Shown: positions 44,356 to 53,715, counted from the first letter of the stretch. The stretch is DNA of 64,000 bases from UBA1672 sp046542355 (GCA_046542355.1 JBKHBN010000004.1:19295-83294); one strand, 5' to 3'. The notes: generated by a model from the sequence alone, not told the origin. Numbers and translations: made by a program.

Positions 44356-45036
44356 TTATAACGTTTCATCTGCCACGGGTTGCAATCCAGCTCTTGCGTC
44401 TGTCTTGTCATTTCTCCGTTGACCAATCTTGTTTTCTTCGCCCGCAAGCAAACGCCTTATGTTGTCTTTGTGACGCAGAAAAATCAGTCCTGCAATAAGG
44501 GCGCAAATCCCGGCAGGCAGAGCGCCATATATAAAAAACGTAATAATAGGCGCAATGGCGCAGGCACATAAAGCAGACAGAGAAGAATAGCGCGTACTCA
44601 CCGCAACAGCCAACCACGTTGCAAGTGCAACAAGGCCGCTATAAGGTACAGCAGCCAGAAAAACGCCAAACATTGTGGCAACGCCTTTTCCTCCTTTGAA
44701 TTTTAGCCAGATGGGAAAGCAATGTCCCAAAATCGCGCCCAATCCTATAATAAGAGCAATGGGAGGCAAGAGAGAGTATTCTGCGCCACTGTTTTGATAA
44801 TCAGGAAAGATGCCATAGGCAAATAAAGCAGGCACCCCTCCTTTGCCCATATCACATAACAATGTACTAAAGGCCAGAAATTTGTTGCCGGTTCTCAGGA
44901 CATTTGTTGTGCCGATATTTCTTGAACCGATTGTACGCAGATCCTGTCCGGTAAAGGCTTTTGTCAAAATTAACCCAAAAGGGACAGAGCCGATTAAATA
45001 GGCAATGATAAAAAATATAAAAATGAAGGCGTTCAT
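44356..45036 (-). CDS. plsY: Glycerol-3-phosphate acyltransferase PlsY
   Basis: Inner-membrane enzyme that acylates glycerol-3-phosphate with acyl-phosphate, the first step of phospholipid synthesis. Five membrane segments and the family motifs GSVPFGLILTK, GSRNIGTTNVLRTGNK, GHCFPIWLKFKGGKGVAT and the late KDNIRRLLAGEENKIG are present. I use the ATG at 45036, preceded by a G-rich ribosome binding site (GGGGGAG, close spacing); the TTG at 45048 would add four residues. The C-terminus is about 20 residues longer than usual. Upstream gene of a probable plsY-dprA-topA operon. Confidence 0.94.
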   Translation of the reverse strand: MNAFIFIFFIIAYLIGSVPFGLILTKAFTGQDLRTIGSRNIGTTNVLRTGNKFLAFSTLLCDMGKGGVPALFAYGIFPDYQNSGAEYSLLPPIALIIGLGAILGHCFPIWLKFKGGKGVATMFGVFLAAVPYSGLVALATWLAVAVSTRYSSLSALCACAIAPIITFFIYGALPAGICALIAGLIFLRHKDNIRRLLAGEENKIGQRRNDKTDARAGLQPVADETL

Positions 45037-45174
45037 GCTCCCCCCCAATATCGATGTTTTGTTTAAATCACGCAGCTTTTACCCAAAGCGCGGCTTGCGC
45101 GTATAAATCACCCATCAGTTGCCTTAGATGTATTTAGGAAATGCACCGGATGAGCAATAAAGTCCAGTAGATTC

Positions 45175-45684
45175 TTAAATTGCGGCCAAGATGAATGTGT
45201 GGAACTTGAAAAACATACACAATACAATACCGGAAATAAATCCAGGCCCTGCCGGAAGAGACAAGGCATCTAGCTTCGGACTTTGCCCTGTTTTATAGTG
45301 CAAAAAGAGTTTAAGGCCAAGGCCGTGTATAACACCTGCCAGCGCGCCAATGGTAATAGCCAGAAAAATATACTCACTCCCTAGCCATATTGCTGCGGCG
45401 CCAATAAGCTTGACATCACCCATGCCAAGCGTATCAGTATTATAGATTTTATTGCCAACAGCGCGAATGAAAAGAAAAAGCCCGATACTAGCTCCGGCGG
45501 CAATAAGCAGATCAGTAAAAGAAGCGTAGTTAAAACTGCTGATAATGTGAAATGCCAAAGCTGAAAAAAAGAGCTGTGCAACGTAACGATTGGGCAAAAG
45601 GCGTGTTCTAAGGTCTATATAAAAAAGCACCGCCATGATAACCAAGGCGTAGGCAAATATAATCAGAAGGAATAAATCTGTCAT
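45175..45684 (-). CDS. Type IV prepilin peptidase, short form (A24 family)
   Basis: Membrane aspartyl protease of 169 residues that removes the leader of type IV pilin-like proteins. The two catalytic Asp lie in FYIDLRTRLLPN and GMGDVKLIGAA (the GxGDxK signature). Six hydrophobic segments fit the family. The N-terminal methylase domain with its four Cys, found in PilD, is missing, so this is a CpaA/TadV/PilU-like short form. It is divergent from the response regulator that heads the filament operon (148-base gap), so the pilin-like proteins at 54.3-55.9 kb are its probable substrates. Confidence 0.88.
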   Translation of the reverse strand: MTDLFLLIIFAYALVIMAVLFYIDLRTRLLPNRYVAQLFFSALAFHIISSFNYASFTDLLIAAGASIGLFLFIRAVGNKIYNTDTLGMGDVKLIGAAAIWLGSEYIFLAITIGALAGVIHGLGLKLFLHYKTGQSPKLDALSLPAGPGFISGIVLCMFFKFHTFILAAI

Positions 45685-45707
45685 AATTGGCGTTATATCA
45701 CATTTTA

Positions 45708-45732
45708 TTTGTTATTAATTATTTGTTATTAA
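45708..45732. repeat. 11-bp direct repeat before the filament operon
   Basis: TTTGTTATTAA occurs at 45708-45718 and 45722-45732, a 14-bp period, in the gap between the prepilin peptidase gene and the response regulator. It may be a regulator-binding site for either gene. Confidence 0.35.
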
Positions 45733-45785
45733 GATTGTCTTATTTCTTTTCTCGATCAAGCCTTCATGCAATGCTTGGGGTTAAA

Positions 45786-45805
45786 TTGAGTATGATTGAG
45801 TATGA
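45786..45805. repeat. Perfect 10-bp tandem repeat before the filament operon
   Basis: TTGAGTATGA is repeated twice without a gap, 28 bases upstream of the response regulator ATG. The 10-bp period puts both copies on one face of the helix. A binding site or a recent small duplication are both possible. Confidence 0.45.
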
Positions 45806-45832
45806 TAACGTTAAGGGCGCAGGGGTTAAACA

Positions 45833-46204
45833 ATGGAGCAAAAAAAAATACTGGTTGTAGAAGATAACAACTTTGTTCGCATGCAAATTTGTCGCTTTCT
45901 GGAAGATGAAGGGTTTGAGACCATTGAGTCAACAGACGGACAGCAGGCGCTTGAGGTTATAGCCGACGGCGGGGTTGGAATGGCTGTTGTTGATGTTCGC
46001 ATGGAGCCGATGAATGGTTTTGAGTTTGTGCGCATCATACGCGGTGAAGGAAATAAAACACCTGTGTTAATAATAACCGGCGATGAGAATGCCGATATTC
46101 TTAGTGAAACCTCGCGCCTTGAGATCATGGCCGTTTTAAAAAAACCGGTGCAAAAAGAACGGTTGATTAAATCGGTTTTGCGCATATTGAACGTAGAAAA
46201 GTAA
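45833..46204 (+). CDS. Single-domain response regulator heading the filament operon
   Basis: Stand-alone receiver of 123 residues. The acidic pair is in LVVEDNNF, the phospho-acceptor Asp in MAVVDVRMEPMNGFEF, Thr in LIITGDENAD and Lys in LKKPVQKERL. There is no output domain, so it acts through protein contact. It is followed after 74 bases by the secretin gene and probably shares its transcript. The kinase at 55900-57945, at the other end of the locus, is a natural candidate partner, but this is inferred from position only. Confidence 0.88.
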   Translation: MEQKKILVVEDNNFVRMQICRFLEDEGFETIESTDGQQALEVIADGGVGMAVVDVRMEPMNGFEFVRIIRGEGNKTPVLIITGDENADILSETSRLEIMAVLKKPVQKERLIKSVLRILNVEK

Positions 46205-46278
46205 AAAATGGAATGTTACTATGAGCGTCGCGTTTGAGTTTCTATAAACCTCTTATGAATGATTCAGAGATAAGTTTT

Positions 46279-47679
46279 ATGCTTCCATTGAGGCGATCTG
46301 CCTCGGTTCTTCTTGTGATGTTGTGCGGCGCGCTGATGGTGGCGTGTTCGCCTGTTGACGTGCCTGGGGCGCGGAATCTGTCAATTCCTTCGCCTGTTAT
46401 GGCGTCGCAGCGCAAGGAAGCGATTAACGAAAAATCCGACAGCGTGATTTACCTTCCTTTGGGAAGTGATGTGCTCGTACCTAAAACGGCTACGGGAACC
46501 GGTCTGCCGAGTGAATATATCGGGCCTTTTGAGCTGCGTTCTGAAACGGTAGCCGGAGCCTTGCAGCTTATCCTTGCTGATTATGAAGTTTCAATGGCCT
46601 TCGAAAGTGATGAGGTATTTTCACGAACAATAACTGTAGCGAATTTGCGTGGGCCGTTAAATCGTGTCGTAAAAAAAGTCTGCGGACTTGCGGACCTGTA
46701 TTGCTCCTATGATGATGGTCTTCTGGTCGTAAAGGAGACGCAGACCTTTACAGTGACCGTTCCTCCAGTTGGTGGAGATACTGATATTCTGAGCTCTTTA
46801 GCAACAGGTCTTCAGGCGATCACCGGAACATCCCCCATAACTGAGTCATCGACACGTACAATTATCTATGAAGCAACAAACCGCACCGCAGAGCTTGCTG
46901 ATCGTTACTTTCAGCGTGTACGTGCCAGCACGGCGCTGATTGTTTTTGAGGTGTATATATGGGAAGTATCCTTAGGCGGGGGCAATTCTACCGGGATTGA
47001 TTGGGAAGGAATAGAGACGCTTGGGAAATACTCATCGGGTTTAAGTATTGCAGGCGGCGTGGGCGCGGATTATACGCCGATCAGTATCGGCTTGCCTAGC
47101 ACGGGTGGAGTGAGTTTTGGTTCGGATGATGTTTTTGAATTTATCTCCGAGTTTGGTGCTGTAAAAACAATTTCTCAACCCCAAATCACGGTTCTTTCGG
47201 GCGCAGAAGCGACTTTAAGGGCTGCTGATACCGTAAATTACGTAGCCTCTTTGACGCGCTCAACTGATAGCGGGGAGACCACAGTCTCCACAGAAACTGA
47301 TTCGGTAGATTCCGGCTTTACGCTGACAATTTCAAGTAATTGGGATAATGCCACCGTCTATAGTGCAATTGAAATCACCCTTGAGGAATTCAGGGGTTTT
47401 AAGGATTTTGATGCTGATGGAACCGTTTTACAGCTTCCAGAAACAACAGAGCGCGAGCTCTCCACGCAGGTGCGCATCCGTCCCGGAGATTCTTTGCTAA
47501 TAGCCGGTCTGGTAAGGGAAAATGATGAGTATGACAGCGATGGTATAGGGTTCGATTCTCCATTTATTCCAACATCAAGAACAGCAACCACATCCAATAC
47601 GGAACTTGTGTTTCTCTTGAAGCCGCGTGTTATCGTTTACAGCGCGGAGGATGTGAAAGCACAATTATCGCAGGAATAG
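46279..47679 (+). CDS. Secretin-family outer-membrane lipoprotein (PilN/PilQ/GspD-like)
   Basis: Outer-membrane channel of a type IV filament or type II secretion-like machine, 466 residues. The signal peptide ends in a lipobox (GALMVAC, Cys about 23), as in type IVb secretins such as PilN of R64 or BfpB. An STN-like N-domain (FELRSETVAGALQLILADYE, about 75-160) is followed by the secretin core: VKTISQPQITVLSGAEATLR, and the end motif TELSTQ-like VRIRPGDSLLIAGLVREN and TELVFLLKPRVI. Starts at 46234 and 46255 are in frame, but the ATG at 46279 gives a proper lipoprotein signal. It is shorter than GspD because only one extra N-domain precedes the core. Confidence 0.88.
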   Translation: MLPLRRSASVLLVMLCGALMVACSPVDVPGARNLSIPSPVMASQRKEAINEKSDSVIYLPLGSDVLVPKTATGTGLPSEYIGPFELRSETVAGALQLILADYEVSMAFESDEVFSRTITVANLRGPLNRVVKKVCGLADLYCSYDDGLLVVKETQTFTVTVPPVGGDTDILSSLATGLQAITGTSPITESSTRTIIYEATNRTAELADRYFQRVRASTALIVFEVYIWEVSLGGGNSTGIDWEGIETLGKYSSGLSIAGGVGADYTPISIGLPSTGGVSFGSDDVFEFISEFGAVKTISQPQITVLSGAEATLRAADTVNYVASLTRSTDSGETTVSTETDSVDSGFTLTISSNWDNATVYSAIEITLEEFRGFKDFDADGTVLQLPETTERELSTQVRIRPGDSLLIAGLVRENDEYDSDGIGFDSPFIPTSRTATTSNTELVFLLKPRVIVYSAEDVKAQLSQE

Positions 47680-47784
47680 GTCTATAGCTCTTTTTTGTTT
47701 TCCCCAGTTTTTATTTAAAACCCACCTGTTAAGGTAAAAATCCCTTATTTTTCCACAAAATAATGTTATATTGCTAAAGTAGGG

Positions 47785-47798
47785 CATATTATAATATG
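47785..47798 (+). promoter_or_regulatory. Palindrome with an embedded -10 element inside the filament operon
   Basis: CATATTATAATATG is a perfect 14-bp palindrome and contains a consensus TATAAT (47790-47795). It lies in the 179-base gap between the secretin gene and the next gene, the largest gap in the operon. No good -35 element is present, so an internal promoter that needs an activator, or an operator, is suggested. Confidence 0.35.
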
Positions 47799-47858
47799 TC
47801 TTGGCCTGCATTCCGTGTAGGATTAATCTGACTTTTACTGTTCTGTTAAATATTCATA

Positions 47859-49457
47859 ATGATGCATTCGCATAAGTTCTTTTTCTTAATTCTAACGATC
47901 CTCACCATAAATTTTTTTATTGGTGCTGGTATCGCAAGCGCACAATATCCCGGGTTTGATGCGCCGTCTTCGCGCTCATCAGGAGGGGCCGCTCTGGGGC
48001 TTGTGCCAGTAGAATCATCAATTGATGGCGGGGCGATTCCGGTAGGATCATCGGCGCAAGTCGTAGTTTTGTTTCGCAATGAAGGAGCGCAGGAAGTTGA
48101 AACGGGTCTGATTAATCTTTATCCATCTTCTAATATTTCTGCAGAAATTACGTTAAACCAGTGCGCAACAGCCCTGACCTCTGGCGCTGAGTGCGCGATA
48201 GCAATCTCGGTGAAGGCCTTGCAAGCTGGTTCCTGGCGCCTTGAGATGCTTATGCGACATTCAGGCCGCACGCGTCTTGTAACCGCAACCGTATCAGGAA
48301 CAGTAGAAGCGGGAGCTGATTCGTTAAGCCGCTTGTCAAGTGATATTGAAACAATTCCTGAAACTGTCAATTTCGGATCACTAAGCTCAAGCCAGACGAT
48401 GATTGAGTCCGTTATTTTGCGCAATATAACATCCAATCCGATTGCAATTTCAGATATACGAATGAATGCCGCAGACAGTGCGGGTTATTCTCTTGAAACA
48501 GATTGTGAGGGGTTGAAGGCCGGTCAAGCATGTATTGCAACAATAGTCTGGGCGCCAAGGCGCAAAGGTCCCGCAACCGGAGTGCTGGTTATCAAACATG
48601 ATGGTCCATCGGCCATGGCAAACGTTATGGTTGAAGGGGAATATGATCCTGGCACCGTAGAGGAGGCTGAAGGCTTTCCTGAGGCGGTTCCGGGAAAAGG
48701 CCTGCTTGTCTCATCGCAAACTGAATTTGATTTTGGCGATGATATCGCTTCGGCATCAACTATGACTGTTTCTCTGGTTAATATCGGTGATGTTGCTTTA
48801 ACGCTGGAGGAAATCAAAATATCAGGCTCTGATAATGGTTTGAACCTGTCAAATAGTGGTTGTGCACAAGGTATGGTGTTAGAGCCGATCGAGGCTTGCC
48901 CGCTTACGGTAACATGGTCGCCAACGCGTCTAGGCGGAATTGTTGATGATATTCAGATTGCGCATGACGGCGCGCGCGGTGTTCTGATCCTGCCTGTAAG
49001 AGGAGAGGCAACATCAACGGTCAGTCAGGATCAAAAAGCAATTGTATTAAACAAATCCACAGGGCGCAACATGCTCGCACAAACCGTTATTTCTGGAGGG
49101 GGGGATATAAGCGCCTCGCCCGGCACGACACCGGCGCGAGGGAATACGTCCAAAAGATCAGGCTCATCAGGGGTTAGCGCCTCTGTCATGAATGCGTCAA
49201 GTACGCTTGACGGGTTAAAAATAACATCTTTTTCAGCCAACAGAGCCATAGTTAATGGCCCGGGAGGGAGCAGGTTGGTATTTGATGGTGAGCCGATCAT
49301 GTTAGGCGGAGTGATGTGGGATGTGGATATTCAGCAAAATGGCATTGAGTTTATGAGTGATGAAAACCGTATTTTGTTGCTTTTTGATCGTTCTTTATCA
49401 TCTGTTAGCCGCACATCAGCAAACACATCGGCATCCTCAACATCAGATGGGAGTTAG
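47859..49457 (+). CDS. Exported HYDIN-like Ig-repeat protein with a GspC/PilP-like C-terminus
   Basis: Protein of 532 residues with a signal peptide (FFLILTILTINFFIGAGIASA). Three Ig-like repeats of the ASPM/SPD-2/HYDIN or choice-of-anchor type follow: each has FGSLSSSQTM- or FDFGDDIAS-like strands, a Cys pair (DCEGLKAGQAC; GCAQGMVLEPIEAC) and WAPRRKGPATGVLVIKHDG / WSPTRLGGIVDDIQIAHDG ends. After a Ser/Gly linker, the last 80 residues (LKITSFSANRAIVNGPGGSR, then GEPIMLGGVMWDV) resemble the small beta domain of PilP or GspC that contacts the secretin. This arrangement is unusual. By location it is the periplasmic link of the filament machine. Confidence 0.75.
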   Translation: MMHSHKFFFLILTILTINFFIGAGIASAQYPGFDAPSSRSSGGAALGLVPVESSIDGGAIPVGSSAQVVVLFRNEGAQEVETGLINLYPSSNISAEITLNQCATALTSGAECAIAISVKALQAGSWRLEMLMRHSGRTRLVTATVSGTVEAGADSLSRLSSDIETIPETVNFGSLSSSQTMIESVILRNITSNPIAISDIRMNAADSAGYSLETDCEGLKAGQACIATIVWAPRRKGPATGVLVIKHDGPSAMANVMVEGEYDPGTVEEAEGFPEAVPGKGLLVSSQTEFDFGDDIASASTMTVSLVNIGDVALTLEEIKISGSDNGLNLSNSGCAQGMVLEPIEACPLTVTWSPTRLGGIVDDIQIAHDGARGVLILPVRGEATSTVSQDQKAIVLNKSTGRNMLAQTVISGGGDISASPGTTPARGNTSKRSGSSGVSASVMNASSTLDGLKITSFSANRAIVNGPGGSRLVFDGEPIMLGGVMWDVDIQQNGIEFMSDENRILLLFDRSLSSVSRTSANTSASSTSDGS

Positions 49458-49512
49458 GCATAACTCTGAGACAAAACCGCATGATCTGTTATGAAGGAAT
49501 TGGATTAGGAAA

Positions 49513-51321
49513 ATGAGCGAAGATTTTTCAATGGAAAATTCAGGAGCGCAATCTCCCGCAATAAAAGAGAATGCCCAGGGGATTTCTCGATCCATAGACC
49601 CGGATAAAGGCGCTATGGTGAAAGAGGAGCTTTTGGAGCGCCGTCGCAAGAAGGCAAAAGAAGGGCGCGAACGTTATCTTGATATGGTGCAGCGCGAACG
49701 TGCCATGATGCTTGAGCTAGGCATAACGCGCTCCACAGAACAGTTATTGGAAGTCGCCGGGGCGGTCACATCATCCGAGCTTGAAGAAGAGGCAATTAAA
49801 GACCGCGCAACAGGCGACCAGCTCCGCTCGATTTTACCTGTTCAATCCTGGCTTCCCTTGCGCATCCATCTGATCAGCCTGAAAGATGGTGTGCTGACGA
49901 TTGCACCATTGCACGACATGCAAGAGCGGCAAATAGAAACCCTGATGTCCACAGCCAGACGGAGCGGCTTTAAAGTTGACAAAGTTAACGTTGAGATATG
50001 GGATCGTAAGGAACTGACAGATACGTTAAGAGCCGTTCATGATCTCTCAGCCGACCGGTGCGAAAAGACGCTTTCGCAATGGCTTGGCGATATTGATAAT
50101 GGCTTGCTTCTAAATCAGTTCCAAAGGGACATGCTTGCCGAAGCCCTTCAAATGCGAGCATCGGACATTCATCTTGTGCAGGATAATAACCCCGAGGCCC
50201 CAAACTGGATACAATATCGCATTGATGGTGATTTGATGCCCATGCATTTGTTGCCCGGCGATGCTATGGCGCGTCTCACGACATTGTTAAAGCGCGATGC
50301 GGGGCTAAACTTTGGAGACAGAGTTACCCCTAAAGATGGTCGTTTCGGTTTCCAGTGGCAGGGGCGCTCAATTGATGTTCGTGTGGCCGCCGGCCCGCAG
50401 GCGCAGGAGGGAGAAAAGCTAACGTTACGCCTGTTAGACCGCGCCGCTCTTAAAGGATTTGATGATCTTTTTCGCCGTCACCAGACAGTTGCTGATTTTC
50501 TGGCGCGGCTCCTTTCACCGGAAATTAAAGGTGGCGGGGGAATTATCCTGCTCTCTGGGCCGACAGGATCGGGTAAAACTACGACACTATATGCATGTGT
50601 GCAGCAAATAGACAGACGCCGCAAGCATGTACTCACCATTGAAGATCCAATTGAATACGAGTTACGTTATGCGACGCAGTGGCAAGTCAGGCACGGTATG
50701 GCCGGAGGAGAATTTGCAGATCTTATTCGTGCAGCCATGCGTCATGACCCTGATTACATCGTCATTGGGGAGATGCGTGATTCTGACACAGTCGAGACAT
50801 CACTGCGCGCCGCAGAGTCAGGACACACGGTGATTTCTACAGTGCACGCAGATACAGCCCTGCAAACCTTTGAAAGGTTACGATCCTTGATTCCGCCAAC
50901 ACGCGAACGTGCCTCGACTTATACTTTGGCGCAGCAAGTTGGTGCTATTTTGAATCAACGTCTGGTACGCACACTGTGCCAGGGATGCGCACACAAATCT
51001 CTGGCTCAGGACGTTCTAAGCCATTCAGTGTTGGAAAATCTTGATATCGAACCAAAACAAGAGGTGCGCACACATAATTCAAGCGGATGTGATCTATGCA
51101 GCCGTACAGGAATTTCAGGGCGGACGCTCCTGCTTGATGCCCTGCTCGTGACAATACACCCCTCGCAACGTAATGAGGTATATGAAGCGCTCATGACAAA
51201 TGTGAACAACGTATTAAATGTTGAGGGAATTTATGTACACACGCGTAAAGACGGCCTGCGGGATTTGATGATCTCTGGATTGGTGGATCCGCTTGCAGCG
51301 CTCGTATATCTCGAAGAGTAG
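49513..51321 (+). CDS. Secretion/pilus assembly ATPase (GspE/PilB family)
   Basis: Hexameric cytoplasmic ATPase of 602 residues that powers filament assembly. Core motifs are Walker A LLSGPTGSGKTTTLYA (about 352-360), the Asp box LTIEDPIEY, Walker B DYIVIGEMRDSDT and the His box STVHADTALQ. A four-Cys zinc site, CQGC and CDLC, lies in the C-terminal part as in GspE and PilB. The first 130 residues are helical and charged, followed by an N1E-like domain. It lies between the PilP-like gene and the GspF-like gene, the standard order. There is no second PilT-like retraction ATPase in this locus. Confidence 0.94.
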   Translation: MSEDFSMENSGAQSPAIKENAQGISRSIDPDKGAMVKEELLERRRKKAKEGRERYLDMVQRERAMMLELGITRSTEQLLEVAGAVTSSELEEEAIKDRATGDQLRSILPVQSWLPLRIHLISLKDGVLTIAPLHDMQERQIETLMSTARRSGFKVDKVNVEIWDRKELTDTLRAVHDLSADRCEKTLSQWLGDIDNGLLLNQFQRDMLAEALQMRASDIHLVQDNNPEAPNWIQYRIDGDLMPMHLLPGDAMARLTTLLKRDAGLNFGDRVTPKDGRFGFQWQGRSIDVRVAAGPQAQEGEKLTLRLLDRAALKGFDDLFRRHQTVADFLARLLSPEIKGGGGIILLSGPTGSGKTTTLYACVQQIDRRRKHVLTIEDPIEYELRYATQWQVRHGMAGGEFADLIRAAMRHDPDYIVIGEMRDSDTVETSLRAAESGHTVISTVHADTALQTFERLRSLIPPTRERASTYTLAQQVGAILNQRLVRTLCQGCAHKSLAQDVLSHSVLENLDIEPKQEVRTHNSSGCDLCSRTGISGRTLLLDALLVTIHPSQRNEVYEALMTNVNNVLNVEGIYVHTRKDGLRDLMISGLVDPLAALVYLEE

Positions 51322-51360
51322 GGCATATGACTATGTGGTGTAAAGGTTAGGTAGTACTGT

Positions 51361-52581
51361 ATGCAACAGTGGCTTGTAGAAATAGCATACGAAACAAGAA
51401 GCGGTGCAAAGAAAGCAACCGAAGCTCTTTTCCTGCCTACAACTGAGGATGTAAGAGCCGCTGTAACAAAAAAAGGCGGCTATGTCCTGAAAATTCGCCC
51501 ATATACACGCTCTCCCCTAGAGCGCTTGCTTGCCAAATCGGCATGGTGGCAGGTTAAGCTTCTGCGCGGCATCCAGTTTAGAACACAAACCGCATCGCCC
51601 GGTGTGGCACTTTGGAAAATTATTCAAGCCGAGGATAATCCGCGCAGGCAAAATATTCTTGCTCCCGCGCGTGAAGCATTAACCCGTGGTTTAGGAGTTA
51701 TTGAAGCACTTAAAGCGCTTAATATTTTTGATCACGGCACGCTGGCTATTCTGGCCGGATCAGAGCAGGCAAATAAACTCAGTGAAGGCATTCCTCATGC
51801 TATTCAGTCAATAACGGAAAAAAAGAAGAACGCACGTGCTGTTGTGGGGACACTTGCATGGCTGGGTTTTGATGTATTTTCGATTGTGACGTCCTTGTGG
51901 GCAGGAAAGGACATGGTTCTTGGCTGGTTCAGGGATAACAAGCCTGAAGGGGTTGAGGAAAGAAAAAACTTTGAGTACGTGGTGAACAATCTGGAACTAA
52001 TATGGGATGTTCTTATCTGGACGGCTGTTGCTTTTGGAATCATTTTAGCGTGGTGTATTTTTTCATTTTGGATCAATCGCGGTAAGAAAGATTGGTTGAC
52101 AGCAAAGCTGGTTCGTAAAATACCCTTAATTGGATCTTACCTGAGAGATTTGGCCTTTGCAGACTCTATGATGGCTGCAGCGCGCATGATAAGAGGGCGC
52201 GTACAGATTGATGTGGCTATGAAACAGTCGGAAGAAGCCTCTAGTGCTCCTGAGGTGGCGCGTTACTGGCGTGAGGCCGCGCGTAATCTTGATCGGGGAA
52301 TAAGCCTTGGTGTCGCGATGGATCGTCCTCCGCTAAGACGCAGCGAACGCCTTGAGCTTGCAGGGTTGTCCGACCTTGGGCAAGTTGCTACAATCATGGA
52401 GTCAATTGCCGAGATGCGCGCAGATTCTGCAAGAACCAGACACAAATTTATCGTATGGATCGCATTTGCGTTGACTGGGGTCTTCCTTATGGTGGCCTTC
52501 GGTAGCGCAATTTATGCGCTGACGGTTATGAATATGAGCATGGATTCCATGATGGGTGGCTTGATGCAAGGAGCAATGTAA
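51361..52581 (+). CDS. Inner-membrane platform protein (GspF/PilC/PilR-like)
   Basis: Polytopic protein of 406 residues with three predicted membrane helices (about 162-182, 217-245 and 362-390) separated by two soluble T2SSF domains. The second domain contains IPLIGSYLRDLAFADSMMAA and a GISLGVAMDRPPLRRSERLEL region, both of T2SSF type. It anchors the ATPase and the pilin-like subunits in the inner membrane. The start codon lies 40 bases after the ATPase stop. Length fits GspF; the sequence is clearly divergent. Confidence 0.85.
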   Translation: MQQWLVEIAYETRSGAKKATEALFLPTTEDVRAAVTKKGGYVLKIRPYTRSPLERLLAKSAWWQVKLLRGIQFRTQTASPGVALWKIIQAEDNPRRQNILAPAREALTRGLGVIEALKALNIFDHGTLAILAGSEQANKLSEGIPHAIQSITEKKKNARAVVGTLAWLGFDVFSIVTSLWAGKDMVLGWFRDNKPEGVEERKNFEYVVNNLELIWDVLIWTAVAFGIILAWCIFSFWINRGKKDWLTAKLVRKIPLIGSYLRDLAFADSMMAAARMIRGRVQIDVAMKQSEEASSAPEVARYWREAARNLDRGISLGVAMDRPPLRRSERLELAGLSDLGQVATIMESIAEMRADSARTRHKFIVWIAFALTGVFLMVAFGSAIYALTVMNMSMDSMMGGLMQGAM

Positions 52582-52587
52582 AAAGAG

Positions 52588-53715
52588 ATGACAGATATGG
52601 AAGACAAGAGCTTCGCTCAAGATAGGCAAGATCACGATCTTTTTGTACAAAAAGGATTGCCCCCGCAGGCACAAGAACCCGCCCAAGCCGGTTCTGTTTC
52701 GCCTGATGAAGACCGGAAAAATGGGAATCTGACAAAAACAAAAGAAAGTAATGAACAGGTAAGATCACAAAAAGTGAAGCCCGGAATTGCAGATGCTCTT
52801 GCCGGAGAGGCGAAGGATTTCAACGCGAATCTGACCCCCTATTTGCCAAGCGAGCTGATAGGGGGTTCAATCCCTCATGTTCCGGGCACAGAAGATGAAG
52901 CGGTATGGAACGCTGCCGCGCAGGCTTGTGGCACGGAGCGTGTGCACTACGTCTACACAGTTGAAGATGGGCGTATCTGGTATCTGGCAACACCGTCATC
53001 GACAATGGCATCAAATCCTGATAGCTGGTGCCCTTTGGCCGCAGCATTGCCGGGCAACAGCGAGCACTGGGACAAGGAAACCGTTTACCTTTACGAGCAA
53101 GAAGGTATGGCCAGCGCTCTGCGCTGGGATCAGGAAACAGGGCGCATGCAGGTGTTCCTTGGAGCTACGCGTACGATTTTACCGCGCATGCAAAGCATGG
53201 ACGCCAATTTTGTAACAATTAATCCCAATAAAGCAAACATTGTAAGATGGCATAATAGAATGCTGCATACTGAAAAATTGTCACGGGCAATGGTACGTAT
53301 GCTAATTTTATTAGGTTTGGGTGTGAACGCCATTGCGGCCACTATTCTTCTTATAAGTGTGATATCCATCGCTTTTGTTCACAGCGATCTAAGAACAATC
53401 AAGCAGGAAACCGATGAAGCCGCGTACAAGCTTATAGAAAACGCAGCCGAAGTGATGCAAAGTGATACAATCAGGCATATGGTGCGCATTCAAAATTTGC
53501 TTGATAGCCTGGCACAGGCTAATGGTTATCTGGTCAGCTATGAGGTCAGGGGTGGAAAAAATATAGAATGGAACGCTCTTGTTCCAACGGGATTGGCAGA
53601 TCAGGCGCGCACCGAGACAACTTATACGGAAATAGTTGGTGCTAGTATCAGGCGACATGTACCAAAAGTGGAGAGAGAAGACGAAAACAACGTACGTCTT
53701 ATTGGAAAAAGATAG
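52588..53715 (+). CDS. Filament-locus bitopic protein with GspL-like topology
   Basis: Protein of 375 residues: a disordered charged N-terminus (1-75), a soluble domain rich in Trp and Tyr (about 100-225), one membrane helix (236-264) and a 110-residue periplasmic end with a helical start. The topology equals that of GspL or BfpC, which tie the ATPase to periplasmic parts. I see no actin-like motifs, so homology is not shown. It starts six bases after the GspF-like gene, so translational coupling is likely. The family is not recognised by sequence. Confidence 0.72.
   Translation: MTDMEDKSFAQDRQDHDLFVQKGLPPQAQEPAQAGSVSPDEDRKNGNLTKTKESNEQVRSQKVKPGIADALAGEAKDFNANLTPYLPSELIGGSIPHVPGTEDEAVWNAAAQACGTERVHYVYTVEDGRIWYLATPSSTMASNPDSWCPLAAALPGNSEHWDKETVYLYEQEGMASALRWDQETGRMQVFLGATRTILPRMQSMDANFVTINPNKANIVRWHNRMLHTEKLSRAMVRMLILLGLGVNAIAATILLISVISIAFVHSDLRTIKQETDEAAYKLIENAAEVMQSDTIRHMVRIQNLLDSLAQANGYLVSYEVRGGKNIEWNALVPTGLADQARTETTYTEIVGASIRRHVPKVEREDENNVRLIGKR

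Noticed and set aside
45700..45830. Possible CtrA sites (TTAA-N7-TTAA) before the filament operon
   Set aside because: TTAA pairs are present but the spacers are 10 and 11 bases, not 7, in an AT-rich stretch where such words are frequent.
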